NCBI GenBank assembly: GCA_001314845.1 | Contig: LJZQ01000024.1 | Location: 1-63,233, forward strand | Direction of reading: 5' to 3' | DNA length: 63,233 nt | From: Marinobacter excellens HL-55 | GTDB lineage: Bacteria; Pseudomonadota; Gammaproteobacteria; Pseudomonadales; Oleiphilaceae | In this document: in pieces, positions 1-8,170 of the stretch | Layout of the letters: each line of letters begins with the position of its first letter | How positions within the stretch are numbered: the stretch's first letter is position 1 | Notes under the pieces: generated by a model | Database searches by the model: none | The model's input: only the letters and a program-made list of their open reading frames with translations | What the model was told of the DNA's origin: nothing | Position numbers and translations under genes: made by a program

Positions 1-5
1 AAAAA

Positions 6-97
6 TGATCGGATAAAACCAGAATCAATGATCGGAAAGTTCCAGAATGAGTGATCGGATTAAACCGGAATCAGTGATCGGAATGGGCCAGAATATG
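6..97. repeat. Four tandem 23-bp direct repeats, possible transposon end
   Basis: Four head-to-tail units start at 6, 29, 52 and 75. Each is exactly 23 bp, begins TGATCGG and has CC(A/G)GAAT near its end, with a variable centre. A fifth, degraded start (TGATCGATT) lies at 101. Such spaced subterminal repeats resemble the ends of IS21-type elements, but that assignment is from memory and no transposase gene lies inside the window. If it is an insertion sequence end, the element extends to the left of position 1. Confidence 0.6.
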
Positions 98-195
98 CAT
101 TGATCGATTGCCAGGTTCATAATGCGCTTAATTTCGATCGTTTTGGTGGGAAAAAAGCCATCATTTTTGATCGTCGCGAATGTTCGCTTTTGTTT

Positions 196-1482
196 CTAAC
201 GAACCTTTGGCAGGTCATCCCAGCGAGTCGTATACGCCGGCGACAAATGCCCCCGCCGCATCGCATAGGCAGCAGGCCCGGCCTCTCTGGCCATATAGAC
301 CGTAGCCCTGGATTTTCGGTTAATCGCATCCATCACGGCCATCAGGCGTTCCGATCTCGCAGCATCCGATGCCGGCTCAGGGTTGGATTCAAACATATCC
401 TCCTGAATACCCGCCTCTTGCACAAGATCACCCAGCATGACCCCGGCTTTGGCGTAATCGAATCCTTCGCGATACATCGGTCGGAGCAGGTTCAAGGCCT
501 GCTGCACAATAACTCGGGAATCATGGCTAGGTTGGATAAGCTTCACACTGGCGCTACGTGAATACTGTGATGCTGTGGTTTTGAATGGATTAGTTCGGAT
601 AAACACCATCAGCTCCCCCGCATACTGCTGGCCTCCTCGAAGCTTCGCGGTAGCGCGTGTCGCAAAGTGCGCAACGGCTTCCTCGAGGTCCGTCAGTTTC
701 TGAAGGGGCTGGCCAAAAGATCGGGAACACATGATTTGCGTCTTGAGGGGCGGTACATCCTCCCACGCCACACAGGCAATGCCGTTGAGCTCCTGGGCGG
801 TGCGTTCTAACACGACAGAGAACTGTTTTCTGAGCGTCGCCAGATGGGTATCTGCTAACTGTAACGCCGTGACAATGCCCATGGCCTTCAGCCTGGCGCT
901 GAGCTTTCGCCCGACACCCCAAACCTCCTCAACCGGCGCCCGAGCCATCAACCGGCGCTGACGCTCAGGATTCGTCAGATCGATCACACCTTCGGTCGCC
1001 GGGTATTTCTTGGCGGCATAGTTGGCCAACTTGGCCAATGTGCGCGTGGGAGCGATACCCACACAGACCGGCAAACCAATGTTCTGGTAAACAGTGTTTT
1101 TGACCTCCCGACCAAACTCCTCGAAAGAGACCACCCGGTCAATGCCGGTGAGCTCCAGAAAGGCTTCATCGATTGAATAGACATCCACCCGTGGGGCCAG
1201 GGCCTCGAGTGTAGTCATAACCCGCCGGCTCATGTCGCCGTAGAGCGTGTAATTGGAGGAGAATACCCGGATGCCGTATCGACGAATCTCGGATTTGATG
1301 TGATGGACCGGCACGCCCATCTTGATGCCCAGTGCCTTGGCTTCTTTCGAGCGGGCGACCACGCAGCCGTCGTTGTTGGATAGCACAACCACAGGCGTGT
1401 TGCGCAGATCCGGACGGAATAACTTCTCGCAGGAGGCGTAGAAATTATTGCAGTCTACCAGCGCGAAGACGGGCTGCTTCAT
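196..1482 (-). CDS. umuC: UmuC, Y-family DNA polymerase V catalytic subunit
   Basis: This 428-residue protein is the catalytic subunit of translesion DNA polymerase V, which copies past damaged bases once the SOS response is induced. The N-terminus has the Y-family palm signature LVDCNNFYASCEKLF (about residues 8-22), and the catalytic pair sits in YSIDEAFLEL near residue 105. A UmuC-type C-terminal region (DUF4113-like) ends in RGHLSPAYTTRWDDLP. Length and start match the family. It lies 31 bp downstream of umuD on the same strand, so the two form one operon under the LexA box upstream of umuD. It appears intact although a possible transposon end lies within 100 bp of its stop codon. Confidence 0.95.
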   Translation of the reverse strand: MKQPVFALVDCNNFYASCEKLFRPDLRNTPVVVLSNNDGCVVARSKEAKALGIKMGVPVHHIKSEIRRYGIRVFSSNYTLYGDMSRRVMTTLEALAPRVDVYSIDEAFLELTGIDRVVSFEEFGREVKNTVYQNIGLPVCVGIAPTRTLAKLANYAAKKYPATEGVIDLTNPERQRRLMARAPVEEVWGVGRKLSARLKAMGIVTALQLADTHLATLRKQFSVVLERTAQELNGIACVAWEDVPPLKTQIMCSRSFGQPLQKLTDLEEAVAHFATRATAKLRGGQQYAGELMVFIRTNPFKTTASQYSRSASVKLIQPSHDSRVIVQQALNLLRPMYREGFDYAKAGVMLGDLVQEAGIQEDMFESNPEPASDAARSERLMAVMDAINRKSRATVYMAREAGPAAYAMRRGHLSPAYTTRWDDLPKVR

Positions 1483-1513
1483 GGCACCTTAGTCTCTCTC
1501 AGACACACAGACA

Positions 1514-1957
1514 TCATCCCTGCCCTCCCCGCTTCAGTGAACGGATCACATTGGTCACCACCCCAAACACTTCCATCACCATATCGCCCTCAATAGTGAT
1601 GGGCTGGTACGCCAAATTTCGAGGAAGTAGGCGAACGGGCGGGGGCGCCAGGTGCAATTGTTTCACCGTCATCTCACTCTCCAGGCTGGCGATGATGATG
1701 TCGCCATGCTTGGCTCTCAGCGATCGATCCACCACCAGCACATCCCCGGGATAGATGCCGGCGTCGATCATGGATTCTCCCTGAACCCGCACGAAAAACG
1801 TGGCGGCGGGACGCTGAATGCACAGCTCGTTCAGGTCGATGGTTTTCTCAACGTAGTCTTCCGCTGGTGACGGAAAGCCAGCGGAGACCCGCTCCAGAAA
1901 CATCGGGATATTTAGCCGTGAGACAGATTGGTAGTCGCCAAGCAGAATACAGGACAT
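1514..1957 (-). CDS. umuD: UmuD, SOS-processed S24 peptidase-like polymerase V subunit
   Basis: This 147-residue LexA/UmuD-type protein is cleaved in a RecA-dependent reaction to UmuD', the accessory subunit of polymerase V. The probable cleavage site is the Ala26-Gly27 bond in VSAGFPSPAEDY. The Ser-Lys dyad is Ser62 in QGESMIDAGI and Lys99 in EMTVKQLHL. The start at 1957 gives the usual short N-terminal arm; a start at Met19 would leave too little before the cleavage site. The ribosome site is weak. It precedes umuC in a two-gene operon with a LexA box 16 bp upstream of the start codon. Confidence 0.94.
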   Translation of the reverse strand: MSCILLGDYQSVSRLNIPMFLERVSAGFPSPAEDYVEKTIDLNELCIQRPAATFFVRVQGESMIDAGIYPGDVLVVDRSLRAKHGDIIIASLESEMTVKQLHLAPPPVRLLPRNLAYQPITIEGDMVMEVFGVVTNVIRSLKRGGQG

Positions 1958-1972
1958 GCTTTACACCGGATG

Positions 1973-1988
1973 CTGGTTGAATATACAG
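1973..1988 (-). promoter_or_regulatory. LexA (SOS) box of umuDC
   Basis: Read on the minus strand the site is CTGTATATTCAACCAG, a perfect CTG-N10-CAG LexA operator with an AT-rich left half. It lies just upstream of the umuD start, where it would overlap the promoter and repress umuDC until DNA damage. Confidence 0.85.
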
Positions 1989-2254
1989 TATTTTGGAGGG
2001 GCGGCGCTGACGGGTCAACCCATTGGTAAATGTAATGGCCTATACTCTGGTAGTGCAGTGGCCAGGAAGGCGGGAGGAGTCTGTATGAGGTAGCCAATCC
2101 GCAACTTGCCAGTGACTTTTGGCCTTGGAAAGTCAATCGAACATTTCGGGGTAAAGGAGGAGTGACTGCAGCGTCGGACGAATACGACTTACAGCCTAAA
2201 CGTTACCAACTCAAGCGGGTAATATTTTGGGTTTAATTTGGGTGTTTTTTGGCG
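1989..2254. other. Intergenic region between umuD and the tRNA unit
   Basis: Together with the LexA box and the region just past tRNA-Cys, this fills the gap of about 350 bp between umuD and tRNA-Cys. I see no convincing gene, no tRNA-Leu and no strong repeat here. The 74-residue reading frame across it has no recognisable content. Confidence 0.5.
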
Positions 2255-2290
2255 AAAAACTCAACTATAGTTCCAAGAGCTATCTTGTTG
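2255..2290 (-). terminator. Possible terminator of the tRNA-Gly/tRNA-Cys transcript
   Basis: On the minus strand, shortly after the tRNA-Cys CCA end, an imperfect hairpin (CAAC..ATAG pairing with CTAT..GTTG) is followed by a T-run. The stem is bulged and short, so this is a weak call based on position and shape. Confidence 0.35.
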
Positions 2291-2307
2291 AATTGAAAGG
2301 GTAAAAA

Positions 2308-2381
2308 TGGAGGCGCGGGTCGGAATCGAACCGGCGTACACGGAGTTGCAGTCCGCTGCATAACCACTCTGCCACCGCGCC
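2308..2381 (-). tRNA. tRNA-Cys (GCA)
   Basis: A 74-nt cloverleaf includes the encoded CCA. The acceptor arms GGCGCGG and CCGCGCC pair perfectly, the anticodon loop reads CTGCAAC with anticodon GCA, and the T-loop GGTTCGATTCC is canonical. It lies 53 bp downstream of tRNA-Gly and is probably processed from the same transcript. Confidence 0.96.
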
Positions 2382-2434
2382 GGGTAAGCCTTCATCTGGC
2401 TTTTGCTCTCAGGAGGCATTGAGAGACTTGGAAA

Positions 2435-2510
<76 letters not shown>

Positions 2511-2547
2511 TCTTCGTTCAGAGGCGTTGCCTCATCAACGGATGCGT

Positions 2548-2575
2548 ATTCTACGGATTACGCCCTAGGCGTCAA
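2548..2575 (-). promoter_or_regulatory. Sigma-70 promoter of the tRNA-Gly/tRNA-Cys unit
   Basis: On the minus strand TTGACG (2570-2575) and TAGAAT (2548-2553) are separated by 16 bp and followed by a discriminator stretch ACGCATCCG. Strength and position, about 30 bp before the tRNA, fit a stable-RNA promoter. Confidence 0.75.
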
Positions 2576-2633
2576 CACTTTTTTTCAAGTTTCTGTTTTT
2601 ACAGCAATTGTGAACAAAGTTTAGCCAGACCCC

Positions 2634-3365
2634 TCAGGAATTACCGGCACCCAGAGCGTCGGCACCCGCCAGCTGGGCATCACTGTCACAATTAAGGAAA
2701 CTGGAGGTTTGCAGCCAGTTCTGGTCCGGGTAGTACTTGAAAACCAACTGGCCACCTTTGAGGTTGTCCACCACAGACTGAACCACTTTCTGATCCACTG
2801 CCGGGCAACCGTGGCTACGGCCAATACGTCCATACTGGTCCACCCAGTTATTGTTCACATAATCCGCACCATGAATCACGATCGCACGCTGCCGTGCAAG
2901 GTCGTTGATACCTGGTTCAAGGCCGTCCAGTCGCAGCGAGTAACCGTGCATACCGCGATAGGATTCACTGGCTTTGAACAACCCGATGCTCGACTGGTGG
3001 CTGCCTTCAATGTTCGAGAAGGCCGTTGCTTCGTCGTTACCTGAGTTTTTGCCATGGGCGACAAGATCCCGCAGCAAGAGTTCGCCTTGCTCCAGGTCGA
3101 AAATCCACATCCGCTCCTGGCTGGAATGCAGAGAAAAATCAATCACTGCCAGCCGCTCTGGCATGGCAACACCGTTTGAGATAGCACAGTGGGTGGCTTT
3201 AAAAGCTGCCTCGAGCACTTCCGGGTTCAGCTTGGGTGCAACGCTGGCAAGCCGGGCAAGCAACTGGCCATCCAATGACTGGGCCTGCACCGGTACTGCA
3301 ATAGCTAGTGAAAGCGCCAGGCCGGAGAATAATGAAAAAACACGTCGATTGTGATGCTTGAGCAT
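2634..3365 (-). CDS. Exported YkuD-type L,D-transpeptidase-like protein
   Basis: This 243-residue protein begins with a signal peptide ending near VQAQS (about residue 29), so it is probably periplasmic. The C-terminal half carries HGADYVNN and the active-site block GRSHGCPAVD with the nucleophilic Cys, as in the murein L,D-transpeptidase catalytic family (PF13645-like). Such proteins are expected to form or remodel 3-3 links or anchor proteins to peptidoglycan; the exact reaction cannot be told from sequence. It is a single gene located upstream of, and divergent from, the thiamine transporter operon. The start at 3365 gives a normal signal peptide. Confidence 0.85.
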   Translation of the reverse strand: MLKHHNRRVFSLFSGLALSLAIAVPVQAQSLDGQLLARLASVAPKLNPEVLEAAFKATHCAISNGVAMPERLAVIDFSLHSSQERMWIFDLEQGELLLRDLVAHGKNSGNDEATAFSNIEGSHQSSIGLFKASESYRGMHGYSLRLDGLEPGINDLARQRAIVIHGADYVNNNWVDQYGRIGRSHGCPAVDQKVVQSVVDNLKGGQLVFKYYPDQNWLQTSSFLNCDSDAQLAGADALGAGNS

Positions 3366-3491
3366 GCACGTTACCTCGGGATTCAGGAAGATAAGCTACC
3401 TGGCTGAAAATATGTCTTATTCTAACAGGGAATTTTGAGACGCCAGTCATTCCGTACAATTTTTAACCATTCCCATACAAAGCGCCCGCAC

Positions 3492-3520
3492 TTCAGAGCC
3501 TCGCGCCTTCGTGTTAGAAT
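3492..3520 (+). promoter_or_regulatory. Candidate promoter of the thi operon
   Basis: A -10 hexamer TAGAAT (3515-3520) lies 17 bp after TTCAGA (3492-3497). Transcription would start a few bases before the TPP riboswitch aptamer. The -35 match is weak (4 of 6), so the call rests mostly on the -10 box and its position. Confidence 0.45.
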
Positions 3521-3526
3521 TCTCGT

Positions 3527-3625
3527 CACTCAACGGGGTGCCCTGCACAAGGGCTGAGACCATACCCGCGGAACCTGATCCGGCCGGCGCCTTGCGCTCC
3601 GCTACCGGCGTAGGGATTGAGTCAC
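3527..3625 (+). promoter_or_regulatory. TPP (thiamine pyrophosphate) riboswitch, THI element
   Basis: The aptamer core is recognisable. It has CGGGGTGCC near 3534, GGGCTGAGACCATACCC from 3551, GGAACCTGATC near 3570, and GCGTAGGGA near 3608. These are the conserved P2/P4 junction sequences of TPP riboswitches. It lies 5' of thiB on the same strand, so thiamine pyrophosphate should lower expression of the thiamine transporter. The expression platform probably lies between 3625 and the thiB ribosome site, where I could not define a clear terminator. Confidence 0.92.
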
Positions 3626-3682
3626 CACGTTCAGTGGCCACCGCGGCGATGTCAGCCCTACCACTGATCAAGGTACTTGCCC

Positions 3683-4687
3683 ATGCTACTCCGATACCTG
3701 TTTCTCTGGCTTTTATGTTGCGCGCCCGCAATGGCCGCTGCAGATCAGCAACCCACTCTTAATGTCTACACCCATCCCTCGTTTGCCGCCGAATGGGGCC
3801 CTGGCCCAGCTATCAAAGAGGCCTTTGAGCAGCAGTGTGAGTGTAATCTCCGGTTCACGGTTATGGACAGCGCGGGTGACATTCTGCAGCGGTTGCGACT
3901 GGAGGGGCGATCTACCCGGGCCGATGTGATTCTGGGACTGGATACCGCAACGATGGAAACAGCCCGGCAGACAGGGTTGCTGGCCCCACACACTCGCTCA
4001 CTGATCAATCTGGCGCTGCCGATCCAGTGGCAAGACGATCACTTTGTGCCATTCGACTGGGGCTATTTCGCGTTCGTTTACGATACTGAGCAACTGCCAG
4101 AGCCGCCCGCCAGCCTCGACGACCTTATTAATGCGCCGGATGACCTCAAGATCATTATCCAGGACCCACGCACCAGCACTCCGGGCCTGGGACTATTGCT
4201 GTGGATGCACTCGGTTTATGGTGACCAGGCACCGGCGAAATGGCAAAAGCTGAAAGGCAAGATTCTTGCGACCACCCAGAGCTGGAGTAATGGATACTTC
4301 TCGCTGTTTATGAATGGCGAGGCGCCGATGATACTCTCCTATTCCACCTCTCCCGCCTATCATATGGCCATCGACAACACCGACCGCTATCAGGCGGCTG
4401 AGTTTGCTGAGGGGCACTACCTGCAAGTGGAGGTTGCAGCTCTGGTCGCCTCATCACAACAACCGGCGTTAGGCCGAGCCTTCCTCGATTTCATTCTGAC
4501 GCCAGACTTTCAGCGCCACATTCCGCTGAAAAACGTTATGTATCCCGCAATTGACCTTGGGGATGAATTGCCGGCGGTATTCGACCGCCTGATCTCCCCT
4601 TCGCGAACACTGTTTATGGCGCCGGCCGATGTCGATCAACAGCGACGGCAACTGGTGAATGACTGGCTGGACGCCATGATGCGATGA
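3683..4687 (+). CDS. thiB: ThiB, thiamine ABC transporter periplasmic binding protein
   Basis: This 334-residue exported solute-binding protein delivers thiamine (or its phosphates) to the ThiPQ inner-membrane transporter. It has a hydrophobic signal peptide ending near AMAAADQQP, then TLNVYTHPSF, the typical first strand of this family, and DVILGLDTATM near residue 80. An in-frame TTG lies two codons upstream at 3677, but the ATG at 3683 has AAGG about 9 bp before it and is preferred. It is the first gene after the TPP riboswitch and is followed after 3 bp by thiP, so the transporter is a single riboswitch-controlled operon. Confidence 0.93.
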   Translation: MLLRYLFLWLLCCAPAMAAADQQPTLNVYTHPSFAAEWGPGPAIKEAFEQQCECNLRFTVMDSAGDILQRLRLEGRSTRADVILGLDTATMETARQTGLLAPHTRSLINLALPIQWQDDHFVPFDWGYFAFVYDTEQLPEPPASLDDLINAPDDLKIIIQDPRTSTPGLGLLLWMHSVYGDQAPAKWQKLKGKILATTQSWSNGYFSLFMNGEAPMILSYSTSPAYHMAIDNTDRYQAAEFAEGHYLQVEVAALVASSQQPALGRAFLDFILTPDFQRHIPLKNVMYPAIDLGDELPAVFDRLISPSRTLFMAPADVDQQRRQLVNDWLDAMMR

Positions 4688-4690
4688 GCG

Positions 4691-6361
4691 ATGCATAAGC
4701 TCCCCCCGAAGGCTCCTTTCAGCCACCGAAACTGGCAACTGATGCCAGGCGTTGTCCTAGGCCTTGGTTTGATAGCTCTGGTTTTACTGGGCCTGGGCAG
4801 CTTGCTGGTAATGGCTGGCCAACTGGATATCGGCTCGGTTTGGCGTAGCCCCTACCTTAGGGGCGTCGTGGTGTTCACTCTATGGCAAGCGGCGCTATCC
4901 GTAGGGCTGAGTCTTTTGTTTGCGCTGCCGGTTGCCCTCGCCCTGGCCCGCTTCAGTCAGTTTGCCGGTCGGTCACTGTTGCTCAGATTAATGGAGCTGA
5001 GCCTGGTCTTGCCCTCCATTGTAGCAGTGTCTGGGATCATCGGTGTGTACGGTCGCCAGGGTTGGCTGACTTCCCTGATCAGTAGCTGGTTTCCTGACCA
5101 TGACTGGAATCTGTACGGAGTGAGCGGCATCTTGCTTGCCCACGTCTTTTTTAACGCGCCGCTGGCCGCACGGGTTCTGCTACAGGCCCTGGAGACTGTT
5201 CCCGCGCCCCAGTTAAGAATCGCTTCACAGCTTGGCCTGCGAGGCTGGTGGCTATGGCGCGGCGTGCAGTGGCCCGCCGTTCGTCCGATCTTGCCTGGGT
5301 TGGCCGCTCTGGTCTTTACCCTGTGCTTTACCAGTTTCGCAATCATTATGACCCTGGGCGGTGGGCCAGCGGCTACCACCCTGGAGGTCGCCATTTATCA
5401 GGCACTGCGGTTTGAGTTTGACTTTGCGCAAGCCGCGTTGCTTGCGGTCATTCAACTGATGATATGCGGTAGCCTCTGGTGGCTGGCGTTCCGCAACCGG
5501 ATGCAAGGTTCCCTGATGCCAAGCCGTCGGTTTGGCCACCCGATCTTGCTGCGGTCTTCCCGGCCACAACGATGGCTCGGCGCAGCGCTGCTGGGTGTCT
5601 TCTTTGTATTTCTGGCGCTGCCACTGTTAGCCGTTGTTTTGCGGGGGCTGCCCGCTCTGGTACCGACAACCGGTTCGTCCATGTTGTATTCCCAGTTACT
5701 GCCGGCCACTGCCCGCAGTCTGCTCATTGCGGTGCCGGCTGGAGTGGGCGCAGTGCTGGGCGCATTAATTACCGTGGCGGCGGCCCGAAAGGCCCATGGC
5801 CGGTTGGTGATGGCGATTCCCACTATCACCAGCTACCTGCCCCTTGTTGTGCCACCCCTGGTGCTGGGCACCGGGCTTTTTCTGCTACTGCGACCAAGCC
5901 TCGGTGATACCGCTCAGGGATGGGCACTGGTGTCCTTTATCAATGGGCTCATGGCGCTGCCGTTTGTGGTTCAGGTGTTAAGAGGCCCTTTTGCAGATCT
6001 GGACCGTTCCAGCCTGCGCATTGCTGATCAACTCGGCGTGCTGGGCTGGTATCGCTGGCGCTGGCTTTACTGGCCATTGATGCGCAGGCCCATCGCTCTG
6101 GGCCTCGCCTATGGTATCGCTTTGTCGATGGGCGACTTCGGTGTGATTGCGCTGTTTGGTAGCCCAGGGCAGCCCACGCTGCCCGTGCTCATGTACCAGC
6201 AACTCAGCAGCTACCGAGTCTCGGATGCGGCGGGCACAGGCCTGTGGTTGCTAAGCCTGTTGGTGCTCATTTTTGTAGTACTGTCGGCGGTTGGGCGACC
6301 TGTTCATTCCGGGCAGGCAGCACGAGTCCAATCTCCTATCGGGGAACCCAGACATGCTTGA
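4691..6361 (+). CDS. thiP: ThiP, thiamine ABC transporter permease
   Basis: This 556-residue integral membrane protein consists of two homologous permease halves, each with about six membrane segments, as usual for ThiP and related iron-type permeases. Two EAA-like loops can be seen (GLRGWWLWRGVQWP near 180 and GVLGWYRWRWLYWP near 450), which contact the ATPase. The start ATG lies 3 bp after the thiB stop. The last bases overlap the thiQ start by 8 bp, which suggests translational coupling. Together with ThiB and ThiQ it imports thiamine across the inner membrane. Confidence 0.93.
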   Translation: MHKLPPKAPFSHRNWQLMPGVVLGLGLIALVLLGLGSLLVMAGQLDIGSVWRSPYLRGVVVFTLWQAALSVGLSLLFALPVALALARFSQFAGRSLLLRLMELSLVLPSIVAVSGIIGVYGRQGWLTSLISSWFPDHDWNLYGVSGILLAHVFFNAPLAARVLLQALETVPAPQLRIASQLGLRGWWLWRGVQWPAVRPILPGLAALVFTLCFTSFAIIMTLGGGPAATTLEVAIYQALRFEFDFAQAALLAVIQLMICGSLWWLAFRNRMQGSLMPSRRFGHPILLRSSRPQRWLGAALLGVFFVFLALPLLAVVLRGLPALVPTTGSSMLYSQLLPATARSLLIAVPAGVGAVLGALITVAAARKAHGRLVMAIPTITSYLPLVVPPLVLGTGLFLLLRPSLGDTAQGWALVSFINGLMALPFVVQVLRGPFADLDRSSLRIADQLGVLGWYRWRWLYWPLMRRPIALGLAYGIALSMGDFGVIALFGSPGQPTLPVLMYQQLSSYRVSDAAGTGLWLLSLLVLIFVVLSAVGRPVHSGQAARVQSPIGEPRHA

Positions 6362-6968
6362 AGTAAACAAGGTCAGCTTCCGATACCCGGGCGTAACGAC
6401 AGGCTGGCAGTTCGGCTTTTCTGTGGCTCCCGGCCAGTGTGTGGCGGTGCACGGCGCAAGCGGCACCGGCAAATCCACACTGCTAAACCTGATTGCAGGC
6501 TTCCTCAAACCGGATGCCGGTTCCATTTGTTGGCAGGGACAAGCCATTCATGGCCTGCCTCCCTGGCAGCGGCCCGTATCCAGTGTTTTTCAGGATCATA
6601 ATCTGTTCGAGCACCTGAATGTTGCCACCAATATTGGTCTTGGGCTGCATCCCGGGATGAAGCTGACCAACGATCAGAAAAACCTGATTGAGCACAACCT
6701 GGACCGTACTGGCTTGTCCGGCTTTAGCGATCGGATGCCCGGCGAATTATCCGGCGGCCAACGGCAGCGAATCGCACTGGTGCGCGCGATTTCGCGCCGG
6801 CAACCTATTCTTCTGCTGGATGAGCCCATGACCGGGCTGGATCCGGAGGCCAGGCATGCCCTGAGAAACCTGCTGCTCGAAGAAAAAGCCCGAGGTTCCT
6901 CGCTGGTGCTGGCCAGTCACGATGAAGAAGACCGAAAGATACTGGCAGACCATGTGTGGAATCTTTAA
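6354..6968 (+). CDS. thiQ: ThiQ, thiamine ABC transporter ATPase
   Basis: This 204-residue ABC ATPase powers thiamine import with ThiP. Walker A is GASGTGKST (about residues 34-42), the signature is LSGGQRQRIAL and Walker B is ILLLDEPMTGLDP, with the H-loop His in LVLASHDEED. An upstream in-frame start at 6291 would add 21 residues lying inside thiP and without family similarity; the ATG at 6354 begins MLEVNKVSF, the expected first beta strand. It ends the thi group; the next gene starts 47 bp downstream with no terminator visible. Confidence 0.92.
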   Translation: MLEVNKVSFRYPGVTTGWQFGFSVAPGQCVAVHGASGTGKSTLLNLIAGFLKPDAGSICWQGQAIHGLPPWQRPVSSVFQDHNLFEHLNVATNIGLGLHPGMKLTNDQKNLIEHNLDRTGLSGFSDRMPGELSGGQRQRIALVRAISRRQPILLLDEPMTGLDPEARHALRNLLLEEKARGSSLVLASHDEEDRKILADHVWNL

Positions 6969-7015
6969 GCTGACCGCTTACCAAACTGCATGATAGTCAG
7001 GGGCGAACTCTTTCT

Positions 7016-8167
7016 GTGGTGATCTCTTCCGTGGTTTCTTCCAAACAGTCCAGCCCGGCTCATGGCAACGTTGAGCTCAATGGCAACACCCTGACGGTTT
7101 CCGGCAACTGGACCCTGCCCCACTATGCATTGATCAAGCAGAAGGTCTCAGACATACATCGTGCACATCCCGATGCGGCTGATCTTGATCTTGACCAGCT
7201 TGATCGCGTGGATACGGCCGGCGCCGCATTGATTGCTAAATTGCTGGGTGCTGAAACCTTACTCTCGGCACTGGAGAAGTCCACCCTCGCCGACGAGCAA
7301 ATTCAGCTGTTAAAAGCCGTCGCCCAAGCCATGACGCAGGGCACCTACCAGCCTCCTCGTATCAACCCTGTGCGACTCTTTCTGGCCCGGATTGGCGAGA
7401 AAGTCACCGCGATTGCACGCCTGGTCTGGATATTGGCGGGATTTATTGGCCAAACCCTGGCCACCCTGTTTTATATTCTGCCTCGCCCCGGGCGCTGGCG
7501 TTTCACACCGTTTGTGGCTGCCGTGCATGACACTGGCCTGAACGCCCTTCCTATCGTTGCTTTGCTGACGTTCCTGGTGGGCGCCGTTGTGGCTTTTCTC
7601 GGTGCAACCGTACTTGATGACTTTGGCGCGACCATTTACACGGTCAACCTGGTCGCTTTTTCGTTTCTCAGAGAATTCGGCGTGCTGCTGGCGGCGATCT
7701 TGCTGGCCGGCCGAACCGCAAGTTCTTTCACCGCTCAGATTGGTTCAATGAAGGTGAATGAGGAACTGGATGCCATTCGCACCCTCGGCCTGAACCCGGT
7801 TGAGCTGCTCGTGGTGCCGCGGGTATTGGCCATGATGCTGAGCCTGCCGGTATTGACGTTTGTCGGGATGATTTCCGGGATGGTGGGCGGCGCCATGGTG
7901 TGCGCGCTGGTATTGGACATACCGCTCAGTCAGTTCATGGCGATTGTGGAACGGGATATCGCCCTCAAACACTTTCTTGTAGGCATCGGGAAGGCACCTG
8001 TGTTTGCCTTCCTGATTGCCGTTATTGGCTGCCTTGAAGGCTTCAAGGTCGCCGGCAGTGCCCAGTCAGTGGGCGAACACACCACATCCAGCGTGGTTCA
8101 GTCTATCTTTATGGTGATCCTTTTGGATTCCATTGCTGCCTTGTTCTTCATGGAAATGGGCTGGTAA
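7016..8167 (+). CDS. MlaE-family lipid ABC permease with fused N-terminal STAS domain
   Basis: This 383-residue protein has an N-terminal STAS-like domain (about residues 18-100, with LDLDQLDRVDTAGAALI) fused to a MlaE-type permease (about residues 140-383). The permease part shows LREFGVLLAAILLAGRTASSF and the EAA-like motif NEELDAIRTLGLNPVELLVVPR. In the classical Mla system the STAS protein (MlaB) is separate. The family moves phospholipid or other hydrophobic molecules between the membranes. The GTG at 7016 is preceded by AGGGGC, but the exact start is uncertain. It is followed after 3 bp by the ATPase gene, the start of a four-gene transporter operon. Confidence 0.88.
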   Translation: MVISSVVSSKQSSPAHGNVELNGNTLTVSGNWTLPHYALIKQKVSDIHRAHPDAADLDLDQLDRVDTAGAALIAKLLGAETLLSALEKSTLADEQIQLLKAVAQAMTQGTYQPPRINPVRLFLARIGEKVTAIARLVWILAGFIGQTLATLFYILPRPGRWRFTPFVAAVHDTGLNALPIVALLTFLVGAVVAFLGATVLDDFGATIYTVNLVAFSFLREFGVLLAAILLAGRTASSFTAQIGSMKVNEELDAIRTLGLNPVELLVVPRVLAMMLSLPVLTFVGMISGMVGGAMVCALVLDIPLSQFMAIVERDIALKHFLVGIGKAPVFAFLIAVIGCLEGFKVAGSAQSVGEHTTSSVVQSIFMVILLDSIAALFFMEMGW

Positions 8168-8170
8168 CGC

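Noticed and set aside
1989..2307. A tRNA-Leu gene expected after tRNA-Gly and tRNA-Cys
   Set aside because: No cloverleaf, no T-loop consensus and no leucine anticodon arm found on either strand.
3435..3460. TTGAGA and TACAAT upstream of the TPP riboswitch as a promoter
   Set aside because: The spacer is only 14 bp and transcription would start about 60 bp before the aptamer; the TTCAGA/TAGAAT pair fits better.
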